From the NCBI GenBank assembly GCA_018817365.1, contig JAHISY010000083.1:1-6568 (forward strand): DNA of 6,568 nt, given 5' to 3'. Origin of the DNA: Patescibacteria group bacterium. GTDB taxonomy: Bacteria > Patescibacteriota > Gracilibacteria > JAHISY01. The notes beneath the pieces were generated by a model, which ran no database searches, had not been told where the DNA came from, and saw only the letters and a program-made list of their open reading frames with translations. Position numbers and translations under genes: made by a program. Shown one piece after another: positions 1 to 5,784 of the stretch (its first letter is position 1; every line of letters starts with the position of its first letter).

Positions 1-1713
1 ATGAATCCACCGGAACTGCCGATCGAAATCCTCACAAATCCGGCTTACACTTACGAGCTTACTTCTCCGCTGCAAATTGATTTTTCCGCGGAGCGCATTA
101 CCGATGAATTCAAAAAAGATTACGATCTCGTAAGCTACGAGTGGGACAAAGAAGGAGATGGAAAAGTTGACAATTTCGGTCCGCAGACCGCACTTTATTT
201 TCCTCACGGCGGTAAAAATAACGGAGTTTACGAAGTAATCCTCAGCGTGTGGCTGCAACCGAAAGGCGGAGGAGATATGATCACGAAAGAGTATTCAAAA
301 ACTATCTCAATCTCAAAGCAGGAGATTTACGGTGAAATCGAAGTCGATCGAGAATCCGGTGATGTGCCTCTCGCGGTGAAATTCAACGCGGATACAATCG
401 CCGATCCAAATGGTTCGGAAATCATCAATTACAGCTGGGATCTCGATGCCGACGGTCGTCCTGATCGCGACGGATTCACGTATCGGAAAACCGAGTGGAC
501 TTTCGACACGATTGGCGAACATACTGCGAGTCTTACCGTCACCTCGGCAGATTTCAACGATGATGGAACACATGAAGAAAAAACTTTTAAAAAAACGATT
601 ACTGTCCATACGCCGGCCGAGTCTGCGGATGCGGATATTTGGATTGAAGCGATTCCGGAAAAGGGCTTCGCGCCGCTCACGGTAAGTTTCATCGCAAAGA
701 AAAAAGTAGGATTAACAAATTCGAAATCGTCACGGGTTGATACATATGAATGGAGAATCGGCGACGGTCTCGAAACTCTCCGCGGGGAGCGCAATAAATT
801 CACCTTCGAAAAACCGGGGAGTTATCCGGTCGAGCTCGTGGTTACTTTTTTCAATGGGCAAGTAAAACGCGACATGATCGAAGTCGTGGTGGGCGACGAA
901 AGCATCGCGCCGGAGGCGATTATTCAAACTGATCCGGCGATCAATAGGCAATACAAAGCCGTAGTTGGTTCCGCTCCGCTCGTGGTGAAATTCGACGCGA
1001 GCAAATCGAAAGATGCGGACAACAATATTGTGAAATACGACTGGGATTTCGACGGGGACGGTTTGTGGGACGGAGAGGGCAGTCTCGCGGAGCACAAATT
1101 TTGGGATGAGGGAAAATACAAAACCACTCTCCGCGTTACCGATTCCGACGAGAATGAATCTCGCGCGGAGGTGAATATTTCAGTGGGGGAGGAGCTCGCG
1201 GTGGTCGATTTCGGCGCCAATAAACTTGCGGGCACTGTCCCGCTCACGGTTGATTTCGACGCTTCCGGCTCGCGCGTGCCTGCCGGCAAACAAATTGTTT
1301 CGTACGAATGGAGTTTTTCTGCGGATGCGTCGCAAACTTTCATCCACGAACGCGCGCAGACTTCCCACATTTTCGAAACGGTCGGGGAGTATCTCGTGAA
1401 GCTCACTCTCCACGCGGATGACGGCAGCGAGTATTTCGATGTTTTGAAAATCGTGGTCGCCGCTCCCTCGTTGAATGCGAAAATTTCCGCCTCGCGGGTG
1501 AGCGGGGAGGCTCCACTCGAAGTCTCTTTCGACGCGAGCGCGAGTAGCGGAAATATCTCGCGTTTCGAGTGGATTTTCAACGACGGCGGCACGAGCAACG
1601 AGCAAAAGCTCTTCCATATTTTCGAGAATCCGGGAAGCTACGATGTAATTCTCCGAATTTACGACGCAATCGGAAATGTCTCAAATACGAGTAAAATAAT
1701 TTCAGTAAATTAA
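1..1713 (+). CDS. Six-PKD-domain surface/secreted protein, probably missing its N-terminus
   Basis: The 570 readable residues are six consecutive PKD (polycystic kidney disease, Ig-like beta-sandwich) domains and little else: about 1-107, 108-208, 209-305, 306-399, 400-491 and 492-570. Each has the family's central aromatic-x-W motif (W48, W146, W251, W348, W437, W524) and a closing G-[YH]-x-x-x-L strand (such as GSYDVILRI). Repeats 1, 2 and 4 carry Asp-rich DxDGDG-like loops (WDFDGDG at 348-354) that could bind calcium. PKD arrays usually act outside the cell as spacers or in protein and carbohydrate binding. There is no signal peptide, and the ATG is the first base of the window and opens directly into domain 1, so I infer the true start and secretion signal lie upstream. 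There is no C-terminal anchor or sorting domain: the protein stops (TAA) at the last strand of domain 6. No catalytic domain is visible. The fold is confident; the function is unknown. Confidence 0.9.
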   Translation: MNPPELPIEILTNPAYTYELTSPLQIDFSAERITDEFKKDYDLVSYEWDKEGDGKVDNFGPQTALYFPHGGKNNGVYEVILSVWLQPKGGGDMITKEYSKTISISKQEIYGEIEVDRESGDVPLAVKFNADTIADPNGSEIINYSWDLDADGRPDRDGFTYRKTEWTFDTIGEHTASLTVTSADFNDDGTHEEKTFKKTITVHTPAESADADIWIEAIPEKGFAPLTVSFIAKKKVGLTNSKSSRVDTYEWRIGDGLETLRGERNKFTFEKPGSYPVELVVTFFNGQVKRDMIEVVVGDESIAPEAIIQTDPAINRQYKAVVGSAPLVVKFDASKSKDADNNIVKYDWDFDGDGLWDGEGSLAEHKFWDEGKYKTTLRVTDSDENESRAEVNISVGEELAVVDFGANKLAGTVPLTVDFDASGSRVPAGKQIVSYEWSFSADASQTFIHERAQTSHIFETVGEYLVKLTLHADDGSEYFDVLKIVVAAPSLNAKISASRVSGEAPLEVSFDASASSGNISRFEWIFNDGGTSNEQKLFHIFENPGSYDVILRIYDAIGNVSNTSKIISVN

Positions 1714-1721
1714 TTAAACAA

Positions 1722-1761
1722 ATTTTATCCGCCGCGGCGGATTAAATGCATCAATTTTTTT
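1722..1761 (+). terminator. Terminator-like hairpin after the PKD gene
   Basis: A 16-bp perfect palindrome, ATCCGCCGCGGCGGAT (1727-1742), starts 13 nt after the PKD stop. After one T/T mismatch the arms extend by four A/T pairs (1722-1725 with 1744-1747). A run of seven T follows at 1755-1761. The T-run lies 12 nt from the GC stem, which is further than in a classical intrinsic terminator, so the call is tentative. Confidence 0.4.
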
Positions 1762-1836
1762 AATTTTAAAAACGTTTGAAATTCGTCGCGGCGAACAAAA
1801 ATTAGAAATTGAAAATTACTTTTTACTTTCTAAAAA

Positions 1837-2781
1837 ATGCAAACCAAAATTTACTTTTTCGAAGTAGAAGAATCCGATGCGAAAAACGTGCGGAAAAAAT
1901 ATCCCAAAGCGGTTTGTTTCGCCAAACCTTTTTCGAAAAAGCTCGCGAAGAAATGCGCGGATGCGGAAATCATTTGCGGAATGGTGCACTCCGATTTTTC
2001 AGCCGAAGCTTTGGGGTTGCTGCCAAATTTAAAACTCGTGGTGACCCGCAGCGCGGGCTACGATCACATTGATTTGAAATTCGCGGCGGAACGGAAAATT
2101 CCGACCTGCTTCGTTCCAGAATACGGCAGCCATGTGATTGCCGAACACGTTTTTGCTCTCCTGCTTTCGAGTTGCCGGAATATTCTCGAGGGCGACGAAC
2201 GCACTACTCACGAAAATTTTTCGTGGTGCGGGCTGAAGGGAATCGCATTAAAAAACAAAACCATCGGCGTGATCGGCACCGGTCGTATCGGCAGCCAAGT
2301 TTGTCGGATTGCCTCCGATGGATTTCTCATGAAAGTGTTCGGCTTCGACATTTACAAAAATCCGGAACTCAAAAAACTCAAAAATTTCCGCTACGTCTCG
2401 CTCGATAATTTGCTTCGGAAATCCGACTTCATCTCGCTCCACCTCCCGCTTTTTCCGGAAACGCAGCATCTCATTAATGCCAAAACGATTGCAAAAATGA
2501 AGGATGGGGTGACGCTTGTCAACACTGCGCGCGGAGGCTTGATCGATACGCGCGCTCTCGTGGCGGCGATTCGAAAAGGGAAGTTCACCCGCGTGGCGCT
2601 CGACGTGATCGAGCATGAAAATAATTTGCGGGAGGATCGAGACTTGCTTCATCTGCCGGGAGTGATCATCACGCCGCACATCGCTTTTTATACCGACGAA
2701 TCGAATGCCAACATGTATGCGGAAGCTTTTCGATCAATTGACGAATTTCAAAAAAACAAAAAATTAACGCACCGAATTTAA
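1837..2781 (+). CDS. NAD-dependent D-2-hydroxyacid dehydrogenase (D-lactate dehydrogenase type)
   Basis: This 314-residue protein should reversibly reduce a 2-keto acid (pyruvate is the likeliest) to the D-2-hydroxyacid with NADH in the cytoplasm; in a fermentative cell it would recycle NAD. Visible landmarks are a catalytic-domain segment with AGYDHID and the hinge segment VPEYGSHVIAEH, the nucleotide-binding GTGRIG at 147-152, Asp171 at the end of the next strand (typical of NAD preference), NTARGG at 229-234 with catalytic Arg232, DVIEHE with Glu261, and TPHIAFYT with His281. The Arg/Glu/His set is complete, and TPHxAFYT points to the D-lactate/D-hydroxyisocaproate branch rather than glycerate or phosphoglycerate dehydrogenases. 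Length is slightly under the usual 330. An in-frame TAA at 1831-1833 makes ATG 1837 the first possible start; no Shine-Dalgarno sequence precedes it. It is probably co-transcribed with the LOG-family gene 35 bp downstream. The exact substrate cannot be read from sequence. Confidence 0.9.
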   Translation: MQTKIYFFEVEESDAKNVRKKYPKAVCFAKPFSKKLAKKCADAEIICGMVHSDFSAEALGLLPNLKLVVTRSAGYDHIDLKFAAERKIPTCFVPEYGSHVIAEHVFALLLSSCRNILEGDERTTHENFSWCGLKGIALKNKTIGVIGTGRIGSQVCRIASDGFLMKVFGFDIYKNPELKKLKNFRYVSLDNLLRKSDFISLHLPLFPETQHLINAKTIAKMKDGVTLVNTARGGLIDTRALVAAIRKGKFTRVALDVIEHENNLREDRDLLHLPGVIITPHIAFYTDESNANMYAEAFRSIDEFQKNKKLTHRI

Positions 2782-2786
2782 TTTAA

Positions 2787-2808
2787 CCCCCCCCAGATAT
2801 CTAGGGGG
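2787..2808 (+). promoter_or_regulatory. Hairpin masking the Shine-Dalgarno sequence of the LOG-family gene
   Basis: An eight-C run (2787-2794) is followed by the palindrome AGATATCT and then AGGGGG (2803-2808). AGGGGG fits the 16S anti-Shine-Dalgarno CCUCCU with one G-U pair and lies 8 nt before the TTG start at 2817, so it is very likely the ribosome binding site. All five of its Gs can pair with the C run. This would hide the site in a short GC-rich hairpin. No T-tract follows, which argues against a terminator. The pairing is seen; regulation is inferred. Confidence 0.55.
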
Positions 2809-2816
2809 ACAATAAC

Positions 2817-3614
2817 TTGTCTGCTTACCGCCTCACCACTCTCGCAAAAATCAAAAAATCAAAAACGATCGTGCTTTCTCTAAAGAAAGCGCGTGAAATT
2901 GAGGAGATTCTCTCGAATTCACGCAGACGTTACGAAAAACTTTTGCGAGATAGTTTTCTTTTTTCCTTTTTGGGGAGTTTTCGAATCACGATTTTTGGCA
3001 GCGGGTTGCTGCAAGAAACAAATTCAGAATACTTCAAATTCGTGGAAAACCTCACGAAAAAACTTGGAAAGGAGATGCAAGTGGATATCATCACCGGGGG
3101 CGGCGGGGGATTGATGCTAGCCGCGAATGAGGGTCTAGACGAAGCGAAAGCGGAACTGAAAAAGGAGCACCGGAAAGTTCATTGCGAGAATTTTGGGATT
3201 CGCGTGAATTTACCGAACGAACTGGGTAAAAATGAAAATCTTGATGTAGTGGAGGATTTCCAAAATTTCTCCACGCGCCTGGAAGAATTCGTGAGAATTT
3301 CACACGGGATTTATCTCGCGCCCGGCGGTTTCGGCACCGATCTCGAAGCGGCGATGTTTGTGCAACTGAAGCAGCGTTGGAAAATCGAGCAGGATTTTCC
3401 AATCCTCGCGCATCCTTTTTGGAGACCGATTTTTCGGTACGAAAACAAAGTCCTTTTTGACGATCAAGTAGTGAATGGGCACACTCCTTTTATCGCGGAG
3501 GATGACAAAAAAATCATCTACTATACGAAAGATTTGAATGAAATTGTGAAAATCTTCAAGAAACACTACCGCGCGTGGAAGAAGCTGCGGAAAAAGGTGA
3601 AATTCATGAAGTAG
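2817..3614 (+). CDS. LOG-family (lysine decarboxylase-like fold) nucleotide-binding protein
   Basis: This 265-residue cytoplasmic protein has the Rossmann-like LOG fold. After an N-terminal extension of about 55 basic, helical residues comes the first strand ITIFGSG (57-63). It is followed by the glycine-rich TGGGGGLM (93-100) and the signature PGGFGTDLE (169-177), whose Arg-free PGGxGTxxE box with Glu177 forms the phosphoribosyl/nucleotide pocket of characterised members. Those members (cytokinin-activating LOG, bacterial PpnN-like enzymes) cleave nucleoside 5'-monophosphates to base plus ribose 5-phosphate; the substrate here is unknown. It is longer than the roughly 190-residue plant-type LOG because of the N-terminal extension and a Lys/Arg-rich C-terminal helix. 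TTG 2817 is chosen because AGGGGG lies 8 nt upstream and an in-frame TAG sits at 2802-2804. GTG 2871 is an alternative, while the first ATG would delete the first strand. It is probably the second gene of an operon with the dehydrogenase. Confidence 0.85.
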   Translation: MSAYRLTTLAKIKKSKTIVLSLKKAREIEEILSNSRRRYEKLLRDSFLFSFLGSFRITIFGSGLLQETNSEYFKFVENLTKKLGKEMQVDIITGGGGGLMLAANEGLDEAKAELKKEHRKVHCENFGIRVNLPNELGKNENLDVVEDFQNFSTRLEEFVRISHGIYLAPGGFGTDLEAAMFVQLKQRWKIEQDFPILAHPFWRPIFRYENKVLFDDQVVNGHTPFIAEDDKKIIYYTKDLNEIVKIFKKHYRAWKKLRKKVKFMK

Positions 3615-3639
3615 TTTCAAGTAGAATTTTGAATTTTCA

Positions 3640-3667
3640 AATCGTGTGAATCATGATTCACACGATT
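3640..3667. terminator. 28-bp perfect palindrome, likely terminator after the LOG-family gene
   Basis: The left half is AATCGTGTGAATCA and the right half is its exact reverse complement. It lies 25 nt after the LOG-family stop. As RNA it gives a 12-bp stem with a CATG loop. After a 3-nt bulge, TCAA (3636-3639) can also pair with TTGA (3670-3673 region). The following TTATTTGATT is only T-rich, with T8 further on (3685-3692), so termination is plausible but not classical. It could equally be a symmetric protein-binding site. Confidence 0.45.
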
Positions 3668-3746
3668 ATTTGATTACCATGATTCTTTTTTTTACCCGCA
3701 TTCTGAATTTTTCAGTACATCCTTTCCATCTCACTTTCACTATTTA

Positions 3747-3790
3747 TCTGAACTGTGATTTATCGGATTACCCTGATTTACCATGATTAG
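3747..3790 (+). repeat. Dispersed TCTGAAC / GGATTAC / GATTTACC repeat, copy 1
   Basis: This degenerate stretch is built from TCTGAACTGTGATTT, ATCGGATTACC and CTGATTTACCATGATTAG. The same words recur at 6180-6251 on this strand and at 6321-6414 on the opposite strand. TGATTACCATGATT at 3671-3684 is a further fragment. From memory, comparable degenerate word repeats occur between genes in several environmental bacteria; no function is known to me. Confidence 0.55.
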
Positions 3791-3891
3791 TTCGTGCAGA
3801 AAAAAACAAGAGGTGAAAATTGAAATGAGGGGTAATTAATGGCAGGCGGAGATCAACCCGGGGGGTTGGATTTCGTAGTGAGCGTATTTTT

Positions 3892-4033
3892 CAAACAGGG
3901 GTTCAATTTACAAAATTGAACCTGCGGGAGCAAACAGGGGTTCAATTTACAAAATTGAACCTGCGGGAGCAAACAGGGGTTCAATTTACAAAATTGAACC
4001 TGCGGGAGATTTACAAAATTGAACCTGCGGGAG
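3892..4033. repeat. Tandem 39-bp repeat, 3 perfect copies plus a 25-bp partial
   Basis: Copies at 3892-3930, 3931-3969 and 3970-4008 are identical base for base. A fourth copy (4009-4033) contains only unit positions 15-39. Each full unit holds an inverted repeat with 10-bp arms, GGTTCAATTT and AAATTGAACC, around ACA, flanked by CAAACAGG and TGCGGGAG. The array would form three identical hairpins on either strand; the partial copy has lost most of its left arm. There are no unique spacers between units, so it is not a CRISPR array. Perfect identity implies recent expansion or ongoing homogenisation. Confidence 0.9.
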
Positions 4034-4034
4034 A

Positions 4035-4062
4035 GTAGAGACGTTGCGCGCAACGTCTCTAC
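4035..4062. repeat. 28-bp perfect palindrome of the GTAGAGACG type
   Basis: The left half is GTAGAGACGTTGCG and the right half is its exact reverse complement, beginning 1 bp after the 39-bp tandem array. Palindromes starting GTAGAGACG and ending CGTCTCTAC are, from memory, a recurrent class of short dispersed palindromic repeats in cyanobacteria and some other phyla. No T-tract adjoins on either side, so a REP/MITE-like element is likelier than a terminator. Confidence 0.7.
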
Positions 4063-4109
4063 GTTTACGCATCTCGCCACCCATCCACGCAATCACGGTA
4101 ATCCAGCCT

Positions 4110-4140
4110 GCCCTCCGAAGCCCAAAGGCGAAGGATGGGT
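4110..4140. repeat. Imperfect hairpin CCTCCGAAG...GCGAAGGATGG
   Basis: Pairs GCC/GGC close a four-base loop (4123-4126). A symmetric GAA x GAA internal loop follows, then TCC/GGA and CC/GG. ACCCATCC (4079-4086) is also an exact reverse complement of GGATGGGT (4133-4140), giving a longer alternative pairing. From memory, CTCCGAAG...GCGAAGGAG hairpins are common interspersed repeats in CPR contigs; that recollection was not checked here. Confidence 0.45.
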
Positions 4141-4148
4141 TAATCAGG

Positions 4149-4173
4149 AAAACCTGCCTGCTGGCAGGCAGGT
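4149..4173 (-). terminator. Intrinsic terminator of the subtilase gene
   Basis: Read on the minus strand, a hairpin with 10-bp arms (ACCTGCCTGC and GCAGGCAGGT around two bases, 4152-4173) lies 22 nt beyond the protease stop. Its last base joins TTT to make TTTT (4152 to 4149). The GC-rich stem plus short U-tract in the right orientation supports rho-independent termination. The same CCTGCCTGC palindrome may also be a dispersed repeat. Confidence 0.6.
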
Positions 4174-4195
4174 CAGGGTTCAGACACATTAAGAT

Positions 4196-5380
4196 TCAGT
4201 TGAAGATTTGCCGTCCCAATTCGTACCGGGATGAAATCGGCTCGGAATTTTCGACCAAATAATCGTACACTTGCTGGAAATCGAGCGTTTCACCTGAGCT
4301 GTTTAAAATCTCGGAGATTTTCGCCGAGACGATTGGCGCGGCTTGCGAAGTTCCGGTGCGGTAAGCGTGCTGCTGGTCCGGCGCGGCGCTCCAAACATCT
4401 TGCGCCACCACCGAAAAATCCACCCACTCGCCAAAATTACTCCAAAAAAGTTTCTCGCCGTTCTTTTTTAATGCTGAAACTGCAATGACATTCGGCAAGG
4501 CAGCAGGGTAATATTCCGCCCCGCTGCGATAATTGCCGGCGACGGCGACTACGATCACATTTTTTTTGTCCGCATAATCGATGGCTTCTCGCAAAATTTT
4601 TGATTCTGACTGCAGCCCCAGACTCAGATTGATAATCTGCGCGCCGTTGTCTGCCGCGAATTTGATCGCTCGCACCAACTCCTGCATTTTGCCGCTATCG
4701 CCATCGGAAATCTTGAGAGGCATTATTTTTGCCGCGGCGGAGTTTCTCAAAATAATCCCCGCCACGTGGGTGCCGTGTCCATTTTGATCAATTACTTGCG
4801 ATGTATTCTCGAGAAAATTCCAGCCGGAAATGACTCGATTCCCGAAATCCGGATGCGCGCCATCCACTCCCGAGTCGATGACAGCGACCAAAACGCCTGC
4901 TTCATTTTCTGGCATTATTTTTGATGCCTCCTCTTTTTCTGAATCGGCGGCGGAGATGGCTTCATCTTCTGGCAGCGTCAAATCAAAATTCGGTTCCGCG
5001 TACTGCACCAAATCCAAATTTTCATAATCGGCGATAATTTGTCGGATGCCGCTGTCCGTTTTGAAATTTAAAATCAGCGCGTTTTGCAGTTCCGCGGACG
5101 CGGGATTTTCGCCATTTAATTTTAGAATAAGTTCTTTTTTCGGTTTCAGAATATTAGTTAAACTTGCCCGTAAAAATTGATGATGTGGATTGAATAGCGC
5201 CATCAAAGACGAATCCATTTCCCCATCGAGCGGTTCGGCAAAAACCAGTCCGTACTTAGAATTGAGGCGAGCAAGCGCGGTATCGGATTTCTCATTTGTC
5301 AGCAGCATCGCCGCGAAACTCCCCCCTGCCACCAAAAGCAAAATAAAAAGGATCTTGATTTTTTTATTTCGGAAGAACAT
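4196..5380 (-). CDS. Subtilisin-like serine protease (peptidase family S8) with prodomain
   Basis: This 394-residue protease acts outside the cytoplasmic membrane. Residues 1-28 form a basic N-terminus (RNKKIK) and one hydrophobic segment, either a signal peptide or a signal anchor; no lipobox or sorting motif is visible. Residues of about 35-135 look like an inhibitory prodomain, ending in the typical VQYAEPNFDL; an acidic linker (138-160) follows. The catalytic domain has VIDSGVD with Asp169, NGHGTHVAG with His202, AGN with oxyanion Asn283 and GTSQAAP with nucleophile Ser345. The triad is complete, and Gln replaces the usual Met after Ser. The protein ends shortly after the last helix (YELGRQIFN) with no extra C-terminal domain. 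ATG 5380 is the only start that preserves the basic end and hydrophobic segment. AAAGGGA lies about 14 nt upstream, distant for a ribosome binding site. The TGA stop looks genuine because the sequence beyond is repeat DNA. Substrate unknown; autoprocessing after the prodomain is expected. Confidence 0.93.
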   Translation of the reverse strand: MFFRNKKIKILFILLLVAGGSFAAMLLTNEKSDTALARLNSKYGLVFAEPLDGEMDSSLMALFNPHHQFLRASLTNILKPKKELILKLNGENPASAELQNALILNFKTDSGIRQIIADYENLDLVQYAEPNFDLTLPEDEAISAADSEKEEASKIMPENEAGVLVAVIDSGVDGAHPDFGNRVISGWNFLENTSQVIDQNGHGTHVAGIILRNSAAAKIMPLKISDGDSGKMQELVRAIKFAADNGAQIINLSLGLQSESKILREAIDYADKKNVIVVAVAGNYRSGAEYYPAALPNVIAVSALKKNGEKLFWSNFGEWVDFSVVAQDVWSAAPDQQHAYRTGTSQAAPIVSAKISEILNSSGETLDFQQVYDYLVENSEPISSRYELGRQIFN

Positions 5381-5401
5381 TTTTGTTTTTAATTCCCTTT
5401 G

Positions 5402-5430
5402 ATTTTACCATATTTTCAATAAAATTGAAA
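5402..5430 (-). promoter_or_regulatory. Possible extended -10 promoter for the subtilase gene, overlapped by an inverted repeat
   Basis: On the minus strand, TGG-TAAAAT (5410-5402) matches an extended -10 element, with a weak TTTCAA -35 (5430-5425) 17 bp upstream. The start would fall near 5395, just before the AAAGGGA and 15 nt ahead of the ATG. An inverted repeat TTTCAAT-AAA-ATTGAAA (5414-5430) covers the -35 and spacer, a position suited to an operator. Sequence match only. Confidence 0.4.
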
Positions 5431-5455
5431 GCCATATTGTATTGGATATTAGATA

Positions 5456-5474
5456 TTGGAAATTTGACAGTGGA
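5456..5474 (+). repeat. 19-bp direct repeat, left copy, upstream of hicBA
   Basis: TTGGAAATTTGACAGTGGA is repeated exactly at 6128-6146 in the same orientation. The two copies bracket the hicB-hicA pair. The motif belongs to a looser purine-rich GGAA/TGGA repeat (ATTGGATATTAGATATTGG just upstream here), so the repeat may be a dispersed element rather than an insertion boundary. Confidence 0.7.
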
Positions 5475-5494
5475 ATCCGCAGGTTCAGATTAGC

Positions 5495-5523
5495 TTGACT
5501 TCAACTCTTTGGATTTATAAAAT
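5495..5523 (+). promoter_or_regulatory. Sigma-70-type promoter of hicBA giving a leaderless transcript
   Basis: TTGACT (5495-5500) and TAAAAT (5518-5523) each match the consensus at five of six positions and are exactly 17 bp apart. The transcription start would be about 6-7 nt after the -10, at or next to the hicB ATG at 5530. The only AGG (5526-5528) is one base from the ATG, too close to be a ribosome binding site. Confidence 0.65.
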
Positions 5524-5529
5524 TCAGGT

Positions 5530-5784
5530 ATGAAATTAAGATTACAACAATTTATCGAAAATAAATTATCTAAGGCTCATTATGAATTTGATGAGAGTGT
5601 CGGTCAATGGGCTGGTTGGATTGAAGATGTGCCTGGTATTTATGCTCAGGCTAAAAATATTGAAATGGTTCGGAAGGAGCTATCTGAAATTTTGGAAGAA
5701 TGGGTACTGTTTGGACTACGAGACAATCAAAAGCTAAAAGGTTTTGATTTGAATGCGGTTTTGAAACAAAAAGTTTATGCCTAG
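5530..5784 (+). CDS. hicB: HicB-family antitoxin
   Basis: This 84-residue protein matches the small HicB antitoxin fold (partial RNase-H-like). It has an N-terminal helix, then the strand segment YEFDESVGQWAGWIEDVPG (18-36) with the family's W-x-G-x-I-x-x-x-PG pattern. IYAQAKNIEMVRKELSEILEEW follows, a strand plus the long E/L-rich helix. It should bind and neutralise the HicA toxin encoded next; no C-terminal DNA-binding domain is evident, so autoregulation, if any, would need the complex. The hicA ATG overlaps its end by 8 bp, typical of translational coupling. Antitoxin precedes toxin, the reverse of the classical hicAB order. Codon use differs from the neighbours: GC is about 35% by hand count, and leucine is three TTA, three CTA, three TTG, one CTG and no CTC, whereas the dehydrogenase and PKD genes use CTC freely. 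This suggests separate acquisition. Confidence 0.88.
   Translation: MKLRLQQFIENKLSKAHYEFDESVGQWAGWIEDVPGIYAQAKNIEMVRKELSEILEEWVLFGLRDNQKLKGFDLNAVLKQKVYA

Larger units (their letters stand above)
3615..4195. other. Gene-free, repeat-dense convergent intergenic region
   Basis: These 581 bp separate two convergent genes and contain no credible coding sequence. In order they hold a 28-bp palindrome, GATTACC-type dispersed repeat words, a small hairpin CAACCC-GGG-GGGTTG at 3854-3868, the 39-bp tandem array, a second 28-bp palindrome, a GAAG-type hairpin and the protease terminator. Each main element is listed separately. The open frames crossing the area exist because the 39-bp unit is a multiple of three, and they have no protein-like composition. 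Confidence 0.8.

Noticed and set aside
313..1617. Several long minus-strand open frames inside the PKD gene, the longest 224 codons
   Set aside because: They are antisense shadows of a GC-richer coding sequence. The sense frame has unambiguous repeated domain structure, and the shadows show none.
2787..2808. Terminator between the dehydrogenase and LOG-family genes
   Set aside because: No T-tract follows the hairpin. Its right arm is a well-placed Shine-Dalgarno sequence for the next gene, which fits a translational control element better.
3703..3715. Small inverted repeat CTGAA-TTT-TTCAG
   Set aside because: A 5-bp AT-rich arm is expected by chance in this composition, and there is no context suggesting a site.
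3892..4033. CRISPR array
   Set aside because: The 39-bp units are directly contiguous and identical throughout, with no unique spacers and no cas genes nearby.
3853..4092. Minus-strand open frame with a repeated 13-residue peptide (QVQFCKLNPCLLP)
   Set aside because: It exists only because the 39-bp tandem unit is divisible by three and happens to lack stops. There is no ribosome binding site, no protein-like composition outside the repeat, and it runs into palindromic repeat DNA.
3986..4198. Read-through of the protease TGA as glycine (genetic code 25)
   Set aside because: The extension would translate hairpin repeats. The protease already ends at a normal subtilase C-terminus, a terminator follows the TGA, and the restored hicA frame also stops at TGA.
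5464..5469. Perfect TTGACA -35 hexamer as the hicBA promoter
   Set aside because: No acceptable -10 lies 16-18 bp downstream. The hexamer is part of the 19-bp repeat, also found at 6136-6141 where no promoter is evident. The TTGACT/TAAAAT pair closer to hicB is far better.
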